Assembly (NCBI GenBank): GCA_902363875.1
Contig: CABJBO010000010.1
Location: forward strand, 1 to 59,994
Length of the DNA: 59,994 nt
Direction of reading: 5' to 3'
Source: Coriobacteriaceae bacterium
Lineage (GTDB): Bacteria; Actinomycetota; Coriobacteriia; Coriobacteriales; Coriobacteriaceae
Positions 14,377-23,722 of the stretch are shown here, piece after piece. The translations under genes and the position numbers were made by a program. The notes under the pieces are model-generated. The model had not been told where the DNA came from, made no database searches, and saw nothing but the letters and a program-made list of their open reading frames with translations. The stretch's first letter is position 1. Every line of letters starts with the position of its first letter.

Positions 14377-15369
14377 TTAACAGATATACCTTCTATGAGA
14401 GTCCCTTACGTTGTCCTGATCGACCATTGCGTACATCAACGTTGTGTCAATCTTTTGATGGCCAAGCAGCTTCTGCACCTGCTCGATGGGCATTCCTTTT
14501 CCAATTGCTTTGGTGGCCAGCGTTCTCCTGAACTTATGTGGGTGGACGTGTTTGACGCCTGCTTTTGTTCCCAAGGAGCGAAGGCGGAGCTCGACTCCGC
14601 TTACTTGCAGCCTGGAACTCGGCTTTGTGAGACTACAGAATAGCGCGGCGACGTTATCGCTGCGTTCTTGCAGGTAGTTGTTTAGGTGCAGCTTTGTAGT
14701 TGCATCAAAATAGACGACTCTCTCTTTGTTGCCCTTTCCGAGTACAATGCACTCTCGCCGATTTAGATCAACGTCTTCTCGATTGAGCGAGACGAGTTCG
14801 CCTATTCTCATCCCTGTTGAACTAAGAAGGTTGATGATTGCCAGATCCCTCTTGCAAGAACAGGCGTCTGTGAGGGCTATAAGTTCTTCATCAGAATATA
14901 CGGACTTGACCGTTCTCTTTGAGCGAATCTTTTTAATGCGTCGTGCAGGGCTTTTGAGTATATGGTTCTCGTCTTCAAGCCAAGAGAAGAATGACGACAG
15001 GATGCGCCTGACGTTGTCGACGGTGATGCTCCCCGCGTTATTACCTATGGGATATTCGCTCAGGTATGTTCGTAAGTCATCTGAACTAATCCGGATAATT
15101 GGTTTTTTGATTGCTTCGAGCGCCCTTGTAAGTGTGGCCTTGTAGTACCTGATGGTCTTAGGCGAGCATCCCTCGATGGTTTTGGCTGCGAGGAATCGCT
15201 CCATGTACTTTGAGGCCTCGTCTTCGACATTGCTGAGCGCGTTCACTTCAAGTTCGATGCCCCTGAGTTCGCTCATAAGGACGCTCTCGAGATACGAAAG
15301 CACTTCGCCGCTAACGAGTGCCTGCATTTTTGTGAGAACCGCGTTTGCTATTTCGACCGTCGTGTGCAT
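14377..15369 (-). CDS. XerC/D-type tyrosine recombinase
   Basis: A 330-residue phage-integrase family recombinase with an N-terminal SAM-like DNA-binding domain (about residues 45-135) and a complete C-terminal catalytic domain. This domain has Arg in SSTGMRIGEL near residue 188, HKFRRT near 279, LLGHQKIDTT near 300 and the nucleophile Tyr in LMYAM near 313. It lies between the restriction enzyme and the silent specificity cassette, transcribed in the same direction, and ends exactly at a repeat shared by both. Its likely job is to recombine these repeats and so change DNA specificity. An integrase of a lost element is the alternative, but the position argues for the former. Confidence 0.9.
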   Translation of the reverse strand: MHTTVEIANAVLTKMQALVSGEVLSYLESVLMSELRGIELEVNALSNVEDEASKYMERFLAAKTIEGCSPKTIRYYKATLTRALEAIKKPIIRISSDDLRTYLSEYPIGNNAGSITVDNVRRILSSFFSWLEDENHILKSPARRIKKIRSKRTVKSVYSDEELIALTDACSCKRDLAIINLLSSTGMRIGELVSLNREDVDLNRRECIVLGKGNKERVVYFDATTKLHLNNYLQERSDNVAALFCSLTKPSSRLQVSGVELRLRSLGTKAGVKHVHPHKFRRTLATKAIGKGMPIEQVQKLLGHQKIDTTLMYAMVDQDNVRDSHRRYIC

Positions 15370-15372
15370 CAG

Positions 15373-15402
15373 TTCCTCCCATCCCGATATGGATGGGAGG
15401 AA
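15373..15402 (-). terminator. Hairpin between restriction enzyme and recombinase
   Basis: TTCCTCCCATCC and GGATGGGAGGAA form a perfect 12-bp stem with a 6-base loop, between the restriction gene stop (15407) and the recombinase start. No clear U-run follows, so it may reduce read-through rather than stop it. It also contains the recombinase's Shine-Dalgarno (GGGAGGAA), which could be hidden in the stem. Confidence 0.6.
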
Positions 15403-15406
15403 CGTA

Positions 15407-18400
15407 TCACGCGAGGAATCGGTTTAGAAGGGCGTCGCGCTCTGCGGAAAGGGCGTCGACCTCTTGCTCAAGTGCAAATTGCGATTTGTCGACCTGGGCG
15501 ACGAAGTCGGCGAACTCTTGCTGAAGCTCAAGGGGAGGCAAGGGAACCGTCATTCTCTTTAGATCTTCTTTGGTAATTGCCTCCCTTGTTGCTCCAGCCG
15601 CTCTTGAGCCGTTTAGCAGGAGTCTCTGATACGAATCACTGATCAGCACCGTGTTCAATAGCACCGGTAGCATCCGTTTTTGGTCGACTCTGACAATTGA
15701 GACATGCTGATTAACACGTCCACCAGCCAATTCATCCGGCAAAAGACATGAACGAGCAACCGAAGCGCCAGTAATATTCAGAAGCACGTCACCCTTCATC
15801 AGCGTGACGCCTTCTAGTTTTGCGGCTTGTTCATCATCAATACAAGCAAGGTCCTTCCACACGAAACGACCGTTGTGAACATTCATACTTCTGACCAGCG
15901 GAACACCTTCGGCCTTGTATGCCGTTTTGCCGCCTCGTGGTGTTGCTCCGGAACCCAACTTGGTACAGAGGTCTTCAAGCCTAACGAAAGGCCATTTTTT
16001 ACCATCGACCGGATCGCCAAATACCTCTACAAACCGTGATTTGACGCTTTCCTTGAGAGCGGCGATTTGCTGTCTTTTGCTATTGATTTCATCTGTTAAG
16101 CGATTGAAACCGTCGATGAGGGCTCTCTGCTCGGAGAGCGTCGGGACTGGGATGGGGTATTTGAGCAGCTCATTCTTGTCTCCGCGAGGCCTGCCGGTTC
16201 CCGTGAAGGTGGACATATCGTAGTCGAAGAAGTCCTTCTGCCACAGGAGCAGATGGAGGAACTCGGGCAATAGGCTGTCGGTATTTATGCTTCGGAATAC
16301 CAAAACGTCCTTGGAGCACGCCCCATCGCGGTCTGCGAGCCAAATCTTCTGCAGATAGGGGCGAATATTGGAGACGAGCGTGTCTCCCTTCTTGTATGCG
16401 GTGCCAGCACTTGCCGGAAGCTCTCCGCTATAGGCGGTTATGCCGCCACGATCCTTGACCATGTTCTCCGTTGTTACGTAAGTGTCGGTGGTGATGGAAC
16501 TCTGGGCCACGCTGTTGGTAACGTAGGATGTGATGTCTCTAAGCGTCTTGACTACGGTGCCCTGGGCGAACGAGCGGGGCTTGTAGAAAGAGCGGGGAAT
16601 CGTAAGAGTCTCGTCGAACTTCTCGGCATCAAAGTCGATGAAATCGGTGGTCTTGGCATAGTAGTAGTACTGGGCAAGGTCGCCGGGCTCAACCTGCTCG
16701 CCGGAGAACCATGCTCTGATGATGCCGCTTAGCGAGTTCGTGTCGTCCGATTCGTCGTCCGAATAGAGCACGCCCTCACCATCGATGGGCTGTATCCCCT
16801 CGTTGCCTTTGCGATTGCTCCATTTGTAGCCAAGGAAAGAGGCGATTTCCTTGGTCGTGTTAGGTGAGTTGATGATGAGCGTCTGTTCGCCGCAGACGAG
16901 ACCCCAAACGCGCAGGCGTTTGCGCTCTTCCTTGTGCGCATAGCGATAGAACAGCTCGTTCTCTGCTTTGAGCTGTGAGTTCTTGTCGGCCGCCTTCCAA
17001 GTCTTGCTCTTTCGAAGGGTCTTGAGCTCCTTCGATGATTCGAAAAGATGGCAATAAACGTTGAAGTGGCGAGTGTTTGCCCATTCGTTCCAGCCAGCCT
17101 CTCCTGCGAGAAAAGCCCGGTAAGTATCTCCGTCTACATTAATTGTGTCGAGATAAGCGTTGAAAGCGCTTTCGTCTTTCCAACCAGTGAGCTTCCTGCG
17201 CTCAAAAACAGCGTCAACGAAATCAAGTGCGTTCGCATTGCGGGGCGGGATCTCGTCAAAGCGACGTAGGAACATAATTGCGACGTTTGTTCCTGTGGCC
17301 GCGAATGTGCCTGATCCAAACCTGGCGATGGAGACGATCTCGAAGGAGCTCAAAAGCACATCGCGTGCGGCCATGAAACTCGAGCTCGTGCTCTTGTCGA
17401 GGATCGAGGTGGGGAGGACAATGGCGGCGTAGCCTCCGGGCCGAACAAGCTGTGCCGCACGCTCGACAAAGAGGGTCTCGATTTCCGAGCCGCTATCGCT
17501 GATGGTTTCCAGCACTTTGAGTTCGTTGTTGTGAAGCTTGAGATGCGGTTTGAAGGCCGCGACAGAGTACGGGGGATTGGCGACAAGAATGTCGAAGCGT
17601 CCCCTGTCGGTTCGGCTGTCGATTCCCTTGTCGGGATAATTTTCAAGTCCGTCGCCGAAGACCACGTTGCCCTGCCCTGCGCCATGCATGTAGAACGAGA
17701 CCTTGGAAACGCGAGCGAGTCGATAGTCCTTCTCGATGCCGACGAGATTGTCTCTGACCCAGTCGGCGTCTCCGAGGTCATCCTCTATGGTCGGATCATA
17801 TTGGCATGCGGCGTCGGAGATTTCTTCGAACCCTTCTGTGAGAAAGTGCCCCGCGCCGCAGGCGTAATCGATAACGCGTGGATAGTGCACGGCACCAGCC
17901 TCGTCCTGCACGATGCTGTCGAGTGGGAGTGACTTCCAAATAAAACGGGTGATGGGCACAGGTGTGAAGAATTGGCCCTCGTTTTGCTTAAAGCCCTGAT
18001 TAAGGAGCTGTTCGAAGAGGTCGCCCAAGAATTGAATGTCTTGAGTTCCTACGATGCGATACGGCTGTAGAAGTTGCACCGTCTCTACGAGTACCTTGCC
18101 GTTCTGAAGAAAGAGTTCCTCGTTGTGGACGTCTTTGAACGCAAAGTCATTGTTGGTATAAAATTTAAGCTTGCGCAGCGTGCCGTTCAGCTCCTCGATG
18201 AGCTGCTTGCGGTGCTGGCCCGTATAGTTGCTTATGAGGTTTTCGGCGTAGTTGTTGGGAACGTACAGGACCTCTTCCCGCATGAGCTTTCTCATGCCGT
18301 CTGAGTGGAGTCTCTGGAGTCTGTCCTGGAGCGTTTCGTAGGTGTCTCGTCCTTGGCGGTATTGGAACTCAATCTCCTGGGTTGGCATTTTCGAGAGCTC

Positions 18401-19252
18401 GTCTTGGAGCTTCGCGATAAAGAGCGCAATAAGGCGATTGAAGGCGTTCTCTTTATCGGAGACGTTGTTGTGGCGGAGGATTTCCTCGAAGCGGTTGACG
18501 ATGCTGTCTTCGGCCCTGAAGTCGACAAGGTCCTTCTTGAGAAGGGGAGGAACCATCGGGTGGTATGCCGTCGACCTATCGCCAAAGAGGATGTTTCCCT
18601 CGACTTGTTGGTTGTACGTTTCCGTCCAAACTTGATGGAGCTGTTCCACTGTATGGGCGTCGCGGTAGAGCGCAATGGTGTCATCGCGTTTGGCGAGCGC
18701 GATGAAGTTCTCGTCATCGCTGCAGTTAATTGAAACCTGGTCTAACACAATTTCGTTGTTGATGAAATCGCATGCAAAGAGTACCAACCAGCGAGTCGCG
18801 CGCTCTTGTTGCCAATAGGAGAGGAGTTGCCCTCCGTCTGACTGCATGTTCTTGAATTCGTTTTTGAACTCGGTTCCAGGGGTCTTGCATTCGACGATTG
18901 CGAGTGTGTCGCCCCTCTCGTCATTAATGCAGATATCAGCGCGGCCGCTCTTTTGTTCGTGCCCAAGGGCCCATTCGCGCTCCAGCTCGAGTGATTCGGG
19001 GCGATATCCTTTGTCGAGGAGCATGGTTACGCAGGCGAGTACGACGAAGTTCTCGTTATCGGAGAAGTTACAAGTTGTGTCTTTGTTGACCTTGAACCCC
19101 AGGTCTTTCGGGTAGCCGATGCGTTTCTTGGAAAAATCGACCGTGATTTGTGCGCTGGTCTCTTCCCAGGATTTCTGATAAACGGTGCCGTCGCCCGACG
19201 GCTCGTAGCACAGAGCCCTAAGTGCGTCGCGAAGATTGTCCAGCGTAATCAT
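15407..19252 (-). CDS. Single-chain restriction-methylation-specificity enzyme (type IIG-like)
   Basis: A 1281-residue protein combining three functions. Residues 80-170 hold a PD-(D/E)XK nuclease region, with GRADICI followed by IVECKT near residue 119. Residues 320-720 are an N6-adenine methyltransferase, with motif I DYACGAGHF near 460 and NPPY near 559. Residues 840-1281 are two type I-like target-recognition domains joined by helices (SVKSRFVEVF near 1072). It would methylate and cut foreign DNA at one bipartite site. There are no separate hsdR or hsdM genes, which fits type IIG. The ATG at 19252 follows GGAG. The second recognition domain has a silent alternative downstream. Codon use and GC content are lower than in the conjugation module. 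Confidence 0.9.
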   Translation of the reverse strand: MITLDNLRDALRALCYEPSGDGTVYQKSWEETSAQITVDFSKKRIGYPKDLGFKVNKDTTCNFSDNENFVVLACVTMLLDKGYRPESLELEREWALGHEQKSGRADICINDERGDTLAIVECKTPGTEFKNEFKNMQSDGGQLLSYWQQERATRWLVLFACDFINNEIVLDQVSINCSDDENFIALAKRDDTIALYRDAHTVEQLHQVWTETYNQQVEGNILFGDRSTAYHPMVPPLLKKDLVDFRAEDSIVNRFEEILRHNNVSDKENAFNRLIALFIAKLQDELSKMPTQEIEFQYRQGRDTYETLQDRLQRLHSDGMRKLMREEVLYVPNNYAENLISNYTGQHRKQLIEELNGTLRKLKFYTNNDFAFKDVHNEELFLQNGKVLVETVQLLQPYRIVGTQDIQFLGDLFEQLLNQGFKQNEGQFFTPVPITRFIWKSLPLDSIVQDEAGAVHYPRVIDYACGAGHFLTEGFEEISDAACQYDPTIEDDLGDADWVRDNLVGIEKDYRLARVSKVSFYMHGAGQGNVVFGDGLENYPDKGIDSRTDRGRFDILVANPPYSVAAFKPHLKLHNNELKVLETISDSGSEIETLFVERAAQLVRPGGYAAIVLPTSILDKSTSSSFMAARDVLLSSFEIVSIARFGSGTFAATGTNVAIMFLRRFDEIPPRNANALDFVDAVFERRKLTGWKDESAFNAYLDTINVDGDTYRAFLAGEAGWNEWANTRHFNVYCHLFESSKELKTLRKSKTWKAADKNSQLKAENELFYRYAHKEERKRLRVWGLVCGEQTLIINSPNTTKEIASFLGYKWSNRKGNEGIQPIDGEGVLYSDDESDDTNSLSGIIRAWFSGEQVEPGDLAQYYYYAKTTDFIDFDAEKFDETLTIPRSFYKPRSFAQGTVVKTLRDITSYVTNSVAQSSITTDTYVTTENMVKDRGGITAYSGELPASAGTAYKKGDTLVSNIRPYLQKIWLADRDGACSKDVLVFRSINTDSLLPEFLHLLLWQKDFFDYDMSTFTGTGRPRGDKNELLKYPIPVPTLSEQRALIDGFNRLTDEINSKRQQIAALKESVKSRFVEVFGDPVDGKKWPFVRLEDLCTKLGSGATPRGGKTAYKAEGVPLVRSMNVHNGRFVWKDLACIDDEQAAKLEGVTLMKGDVLLNITGASVARSCLLPDELAGGRVNQHVSIVRVDQKRMLPVLLNTVLISDSYQRLLLNGSRAAGATREAITKEDLKRMTVPLPPLELQQEFADFVAQVDKSQFALEQEVDALSAERDALLNRFLA
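16025..16045. repeat. Candidate recombination site 2 inside the restriction gene
   Basis: ACAAACCGTGATTTGAC at 16029-16045 is identical to 14360-14376. It lies between the two recognition domains of the active gene. The reading phase relative to the repeat is the same in both copies, so exchange would keep the protein in frame. Confidence 0.75.
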
Positions 19253-19622
19253 CTAATGTCTCCGTAGCTGCGAGGTGAAAACACAATTCGCTAATATTAT
19301 CGCAGAGGGCACCGTAAGAACGTAGTGTGATTGGCGGTGCTGCTGCTTGCCGGGGCATTTGATTGGATGATGACGCGCACGGGGCGGGATTCGCCAGTCC
19401 GCTAAGCCACGCTGGCAACAGTAGCGTACCAGGCGGTTGCTTGCAGAGATCCTCACGCGCGCCGTGCTTGAACCACTGGAGGTACGTGTTTCTCGTCGTG
19501 CGTCCATCGGTGACCGATCCGCCTTTTACTAAACAAGTTTATCGAGCGCGCGAAGCGATTGAGCCAATGGCGAAGCTCCAACTTATTCGTCAACTCATGG
19601 GCAAGCCACCCGAGACTACTCA
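19253..19622. other. Gap without a supported gene
   Basis: No frame has a recognisable domain or ribosome site. It holds the promoter of the restriction gene (not clearly resolved) and the right copy of a 31-bp repeat at 19589-19619. Confidence 0.5.
19589..19619. repeat. 31-bp direct repeat, right copy
   Basis: Matches 11465-11495 with four mismatches. It lies at the right border of the restriction module, just before the truncated sirtuin. Confidence 0.6.
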
Positions 19623-20338
19623 TTAAGCGTCCACGCATGAAACACGGCGCGATGAACTGCGCTGCTCGTCGCCCGTTCGCGCCGCCGAGAGCAGCATGCT
19701 CAAATCGGCCAGAATCGCCTCTGCCTTGCTTCCAAGCTGCAGCGGAGCCGAGTCGCCCGAGATGTTTACGCTCAGCAGGTGCGCATCCGGCAGCTTCGCG
19801 GTCATGCTCCAGAACGGGAGCGTGATGATGCCCGGGGTCATCTCGCCCACGCCGAGCTCCAGCAACAGCACGCGGCGATCGCTGCGCTCGCGCACGAAGC
19901 GCTCATATCGTCCGAGGCTCTCGCGCCATGCCGCACCCTGCAGAAACGTGTCGTCGCGCACCCACGGCACGAGCTGCCAGCCGCAATGCGGGTATCGGGG
20001 GACGTCCTCGCTGCGGATCTCGAACCCCGCCATGCCCGCGAGCATGCGCTCGACGTAGGGGCTCGCCTCGAAGAGCTCGTCGCAGCATGGCTGCTTGCAC
20101 TGAAGGTGCGCGAAGCTTCCCTGATAGTTGCAGATTCTCTCGTCGGGAAACGTCTTCTCGACCTGGGTGTCCACATTGGTGCTCAGGATGAAGTAGTCCT
20201 TATGGCCGATGAGGGACCGTAGGTCGAGATAGGGCTGCGAGGCCAGCTCGCGCAGCATGAAGTCGATGTATCGCGCGTAGTAGGCCCATTGCTGCTCGAG
20301 GCTGGGGTAGAGGTGGTAAAAGCCGTCGAAAAGGCTCT
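19623..20338 (-). pseudogene. Truncated duplicate of the third sirtuin
   Basis: From about 19,700 to 20,338 the DNA is nearly identical to the intact sirtuin at 22874-23722, covering its residues from SLFDGFYHLYPS onward. It has lost the N-terminal 58 residues, including the NAD-binding GIGSGMSSAAG loop, and is joined there to IS3-family sequence. The C-terminus also differs, with an added Ser/Arg-rich tail. The STNVDTQV and YQGS motifs remain, but without the NAD loop it cannot be active. The near identity points to recent duplication or gene conversion. Confidence 0.8.
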
Positions 20339-20369
20339 TGACTACTTTCGATTGATGCTCAGTGCCCAT

Positions 20370-20525
20370 TGTATTCGCTACGATTAAACTCGGCACAGGG
20401 GGTACTGGTTTTCCGTGCGAAAACGCTCATGCCGCTAAATTGAGCGACCGCCTGTACTGCAGCGGGATCATCCGCCCGAGCGGTCCCTTAATCCGTCGCC
20501 CGTTGCGCCAATCGGCAGAAGCCAC
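20370..20525 (-). mobile_element. IS3-family transposase 3' remnant
   Basis: The minus strand encodes the standard OrfB tail DWRNGRRIKGPLGRMIPLQY followed by RRSLNLAA and a TGA at 20428-20430. Beyond it lies a likely IS end containing TTTTCGCACGGAAAACC. Only about 35 residues of the transposase survive, with a few uncertain ones before them. It marks the event that cut the N-terminus from the duplicate sirtuin. Confidence 0.8.
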
Positions 20526-20568
20526 GCGTGGACGCTAATCGCTCGAGCGAATCGTCGTCGGTTTCCGT

Positions 20569-21477
20569 TTAACGATTTCTTTTTCCGCTATTATCTGACC
20601 CTCGGACTTCCTCGTGATAGAAGTAGTCCACGATCACCGGATGCCCCTGGGGGACTCTGCCATAAGGCATTTCGTTGTCCACAAAGGGGCAATCGTACTT
20701 CTTGGCCATTTCCTCGGCTTTTACTTCAAGCGCTTCAAAATAGCTACGGTTGCGCTTGTTATAGATCTCATCGTAAAGCGGTACGAGATTGGGATGTTTC
20801 TCGGCGATATAATCCAGGATCGCTTTTTTGAAACCACCCCGAAGATTGAGATTTTCGAGCCAAAACAAATCGCACCGATCTTTTACTCGCTCAAAAATCA
20901 TCTCAAAATCCGTGATGCCGGGAAATACCGGGGACACGAAGCAGACCGTACGGATACCTTCGTCATACACCTGCTTCATAGCAGCGATACGACGCTCGAT
21001 GCTCGACGCGGAGTCCATATCGTTCTTGAAGTTCTCATCCAGCGTGTTGATCGACCATGAAACGGTCACTCGTCCAAGCCTCTTCAGCAGATCGATATCC
21101 CGTACCACAAGATCGGACTTTGTGCAGATCAGAATATCTGCATCGCTGCCAATCAGCTGCTCCAGGAGTTTCCTGGTATTCCCGAATCGCTCCTCCTGTG
21201 GATTGTAGCCATCCGTCACAGAACCGATAACCACCCGCTGTCCAGCGTATTTCTTCGGATTCTTGATTTCCGGCCAATGCTTCACATCAAGAAAGGTGCC
21301 CCATTCCTCCTTGTGTCCGGTAAAGCGCTTCATAAAGGAGGCATAGCAATACTTGCAGGCATGCGTGCAGCCTACATAGGGATTGACCGAGTAGCCGCCT
21401 ACCGGCAGGCTGGACTTGGTCATGATGTTCTTTGCTTCCACCTCATTGATGAGGATTCCATCGATCACTTCTGCCAT
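20569..21477 (-). CDS. Radical SAM mobile pair protein B
   Basis: A 302-residue radical SAM enzyme with the cluster motif CTHACKYC near residue 37, followed by YASFMKRFTGH. SPL-like features (VVIGSVTDGYNPQE, then SWSINTLDE) match the family named radical SAM mobile pair protein B, found on mobile elements next to a partner radical SAM protein. The start at 21477 overlaps the partner's end by 13 bases. Reaction and substrate are unknown. GC content is lower than in the surrounding sirtuin genes, which supports transfer. The usual MarR-type regulator of such pairs is not seen nearby. Confidence 0.85.
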   Translation of the reverse strand: MAEVIDGILINEVEAKNIMTKSSLPVGGYSVNPYVGCTHACKYCYASFMKRFTGHKEEWGTFLDVKHWPEIKNPKKYAGQRVVIGSVTDGYNPQEERFGNTRKLLEQLIGSDADILICTKSDLVVRDIDLLKRLGRVTVSWSINTLDENFKNDMDSASSIERRIAAMKQVYDEGIRTVCFVSPVFPGITDFEMIFERVKDRCDLFWLENLNLRGGFKKAILDYIAEKHPNLVPLYDEIYNKRNRSYFEALEVKAEEMAKKYDCPFVDNEMPYGRVPQGHPVIVDYFYHEEVRGSDNSGKRNR

Positions 21478-22154
21478 GTTCTCTGCACCTCCAGCACTCT
21501 TTCGAATTCTTCCGGCAATTCCTGAATCATGTTTTCGTCCCCTATGACAGAGACGAGGTCTTCCTTCATAAACATTGGAATGCCAAGCGCGTGCGCCTGG
21601 TCCGTCAAAGACCATGCCCACTCCGGTTCCGTATGAACCTTCCTGCTCTGCGCCCCGGTCATAGTACCGACGACGATCCAGTTGATTCCGGAAAGGTCGA
21701 CCGTACCGGGATCGTCGAATAGCGGCTCAAAAGTAACGAAGAAGTGATTTGCTTTGACGTTTTTCCGAAGGGCGTCGATACGCCACAGCTCCGCTTTCCT
21801 CGTCACCGTAACGCCGAACCATGCGTTTTCCAGGTCGGTATCTAAATCCAGCAAATCGGGTCTCTTGGTCAGGAACAGGAACTGATGCTGTGGATTCTCA
21901 TGGATCTTTGCAAATACCTCGTCTCGCCATTCCAGCTTCCACCCGGAGAGATCGCTCATGCCGGTAAGGAGAAAGTTCTGCGGGCGTTTCTTTTCCATCA
22001 TCTTGAGCTTGCTCGGGAAGAACGCAGGATCAGCGAAGTCGTCAATCATATGCCAACGTTTCACATTGTTACGGGCATAGCAATATGGACACCCCACCGT
22101 GCAGCCGATGACGATATTCATATTCTGAATCTGATTTTTGATGCAGATGCTCAT
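21465..22154 (-). CDS. Radical SAM mobile pair protein A
   Basis: A 229-residue protein with a compact radical SAM motif CTVGCPYC near residue 18, followed by YARNNVKRWHMI. Later segments are LFLTKRPDLLDLD, AWFGVTVTRKAELWRID and INWIVVGTMTGAQSR. This is the pattern of the DUF5131/Gp37-like half of the radical SAM mobile pair. Its ATG at 22154 overlaps the stop of the sirtuin fragment upstream (ATGA). It would therefore be translated by coupling from that leftover reading frame. It works with the downstream protein B in an unknown reaction. Confidence 0.85.
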   Translation of the reverse strand: MSICIKNQIQNMNIVIGCTVGCPYCYARNNVKRWHMIDDFADPAFFPSKLKMMEKKRPQNFLLTGMSDLSGWKLEWRDEVFAKIHENPQHQFLFLTKRPDLLDLDTDLENAWFGVTVTRKAELWRIDALRKNVKANHFFVTFEPLFDDPGTVDLSGINWIVVGTMTGAQSRKVHTEPEWAWSLTDQAHALGIPMFMKEDLVSVIGDENMIQELPEEFERVLEVQRTWQK

Positions 22155-22351
22155 AACGCCTGCCTACCTGCCTCTCCCGTAAACACGCAATCAGCTTCCC
22201 CCACCTTTCGGGCAAAAGCCTCGATATCTTGCTTGCAAGCAGCAGGCTCGCAATCGCTCAAATCGTATGACGTGCCGCCGTTTCGATAGACGGCCCGATG
22301 GGAAAACGATCGGCTGACAAGCCCGATGCCGAGCTTCTCGCACAGGGTCAT
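22151..22351 (-). pseudogene. N-terminal fragment of a duplicated first sirtuin
   Basis: 66 residues that match the first 66 residues of the sirtuin at 24412-25377 (for example SRSFSHRAVYRNGGTSYDLSD against NQSFSLQAAYRSGGTPYELSD). They end at the NAD loop, where the sequence switches to the radical SAM pair. The start ATG and ribosome site are kept, so a short peptide may still be made and may drive translation of the next gene. The insertion replaced the rest of the sirtuin. Confidence 0.75.
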
Positions 22352-22494
22352 CCGTGCTCCCTTTCAGCTATAAAAAACAGGTGTCTATAAACAGTATCCT
22401 TGTTGATTTTCGCAGGGGCAATGAACAAACGCGTGCACCTGTCGATAAACGAACAGCTACTGGACATTGTCAAACGACTCAGATTGGAGAGGCG

Positions 22495-22845
22495 ATGGGA
22501 GAAACCAAGATCGACCGCCGGCGGCGCTACACCCTCTCGGTCATACAGGAGGCGTTCTTCGCGCTGCTGGCCGAGGTCGGCTTCGCGAAGATGACGGTGG
22601 CGGACATCTGCCGCCGCGCCGAGATCAACCGGGGAACGTTCTATCTGCATTACGAGGATAAGTACGCGCTGCTCGATGCGCTTATCGACGAGGCCCCGAG
22701 TTCGCCCATGCCCAGGAGCTGCTCAACGCCTATTCCGAAGGGGGCTTACTGGCGGTATCCGCTCTTCGCGATTCCGATAACCCATCGTGACCTGCGATTC
22801 AGGAATACCAGCCTCCGAGCCCTCTCGTTCGGAGGCTGCGGCTAA
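22495..22845 (+). pseudogene. tetR-like regulator, internally deleted duplicate
   Basis: The first 65 residues (IDRRRRYTLSVIQEAFFALL, MTVADICRRAEINRGTFYLH) are almost identical to the TetR protein at 25521-26081. At about 22,692 the sequence jumps to the equivalent of the last 100 bases of that gene, out of frame, removing roughly 270 bases of the ligand domain. The HTH is intact but the dimerisation part is lost, so it is probably inactive. It still faces the sirtuin fragment across a short divergent promoter region, as in the intact cluster. Confidence 0.8.
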
Positions 22846-22873
22846 AACCTCATTGCGCGTCTACCGCTCCGCG

Positions 22874-23722
22874 TTACTCGCCACCTGCCCGCGCCACCGA
22901 GAGCAGGGCGCCCAAATCGGCCTGGATCGCCCCTGCCTTGCTTCCAAGCTGCAGCGGAGCCGAGCCGCCCGAGATGTTTACGCTCAGCAGGTGCGCATCC
23001 GGCAGCTTCGCGGTCATGCTCCAGAACGGGAGCGTGATGATGCCCGGGGTCATCTCGCCCACGCCGAGCTCCAGCAACAGCACGCGGCGATCGCTGCGCT
23101 CGCGCACGAAGCGCTCATATCGTCCGAGGCTCTCGCGCCATGCCGCACCCTGCAGAAACGTGTCGTCGCGCACCCACGGCACGAGCTGCCAGCCGCAATG
23201 CGGGTATCGGGGGACGTCCTCGCTGCGGATCTCGAACCCCGCCATGCCCGCGAGCATGCGCTCGACGTAGGGGCTCGCCTCGAAGAGCTCGTCGCAGCAT
23301 GGCTGCTTGCACTGAAGGTGCGCGAAGCTTCCCTGATAGTTGCAGATCCTCTCGGTGGGAAACGTCTTCTCGACTTGGGTGTCTACATTGGTGCTCAGGA
23401 TGAAGTAGTCCTTATGGCCGATGAGGGACCGTAGGTCGAGATAGGGCTGCGAGGCCAGCTCGCGCAGCATGAAGTCGATGTATCGCGCGTAGTAGGCCCA
23501 TTGCTGCTCGAGGCTGGGGTAGAGGTGGTAAAAGCCGTCGAAAAGGCTCTTGAAGCCAAAGGCTTGCTGCCAGTCCGTCATTCCGGCGCGCGCCATGCCT
23601 GCGCGGTTGTAATGGTTGAACCCGGCGGCGCTTGACATGCCCGAGCCGATGCCGACGATGATGGCGTCGGCATCGTCGATAAGGCTTCGAAGCCTATACG
23701 CTTCCCTCTCTAGAGACGGCAT
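22874..23722 (-). CDS. SirTM-like sirtuin, third of the cluster
   Basis: A 282-residue Sir2-fold protein. The NAD loop GIGSGMSSAAG is near residue 25, STNVDTQV has Asn112 and Asp114, and NYQGS has Gln130 where classical sirtuins carry the catalytic His. This Asn/Gln arrangement is that of class M sirtuins (SirTM), which in Streptococcus and Staphylococcus act as protein ADP-ribosyltransferases rather than deacylases. The zinc site is odd: CKQPCC at residues 138-143 but only one Cys in YPHCGW, so metal binding may be lost. It overlaps the second sirtuin by 13 bases. No macrodomain or lipoyl-carrier gene is present here, unlike the known SirTM operons. Confidence 0.8.
   Translation of the reverse strand: MPSLEREAYRLRSLIDDADAIIVGIGSGMSSAAGFNHYNRAGMARAGMTDWQQAFGFKSLFDGFYHLYPSLEQQWAYYARYIDFMLRELASQPYLDLRSLIGHKDYFILSTNVDTQVEKTFPTERICNYQGSFAHLQCKQPCCDELFEASPYVERMLAGMAGFEIRSEDVPRYPHCGWQLVPWVRDDTFLQGAAWRESLGRYERFVRERSDRRVLLLELGVGEMTPGIITLPFWSMTAKLPDAHLLSVNISGGSAPLQLGSKAGAIQADLGALLSVARAGGE

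Noticed and set aside
14377..15369. Integrase of the conjugative element at 1-9 kb
   Set aside because: It is about 5.6 kb from that module, has a different base composition, and ends exactly at a repeat shared with the restriction gene, so a role in specificity switching is more likely.
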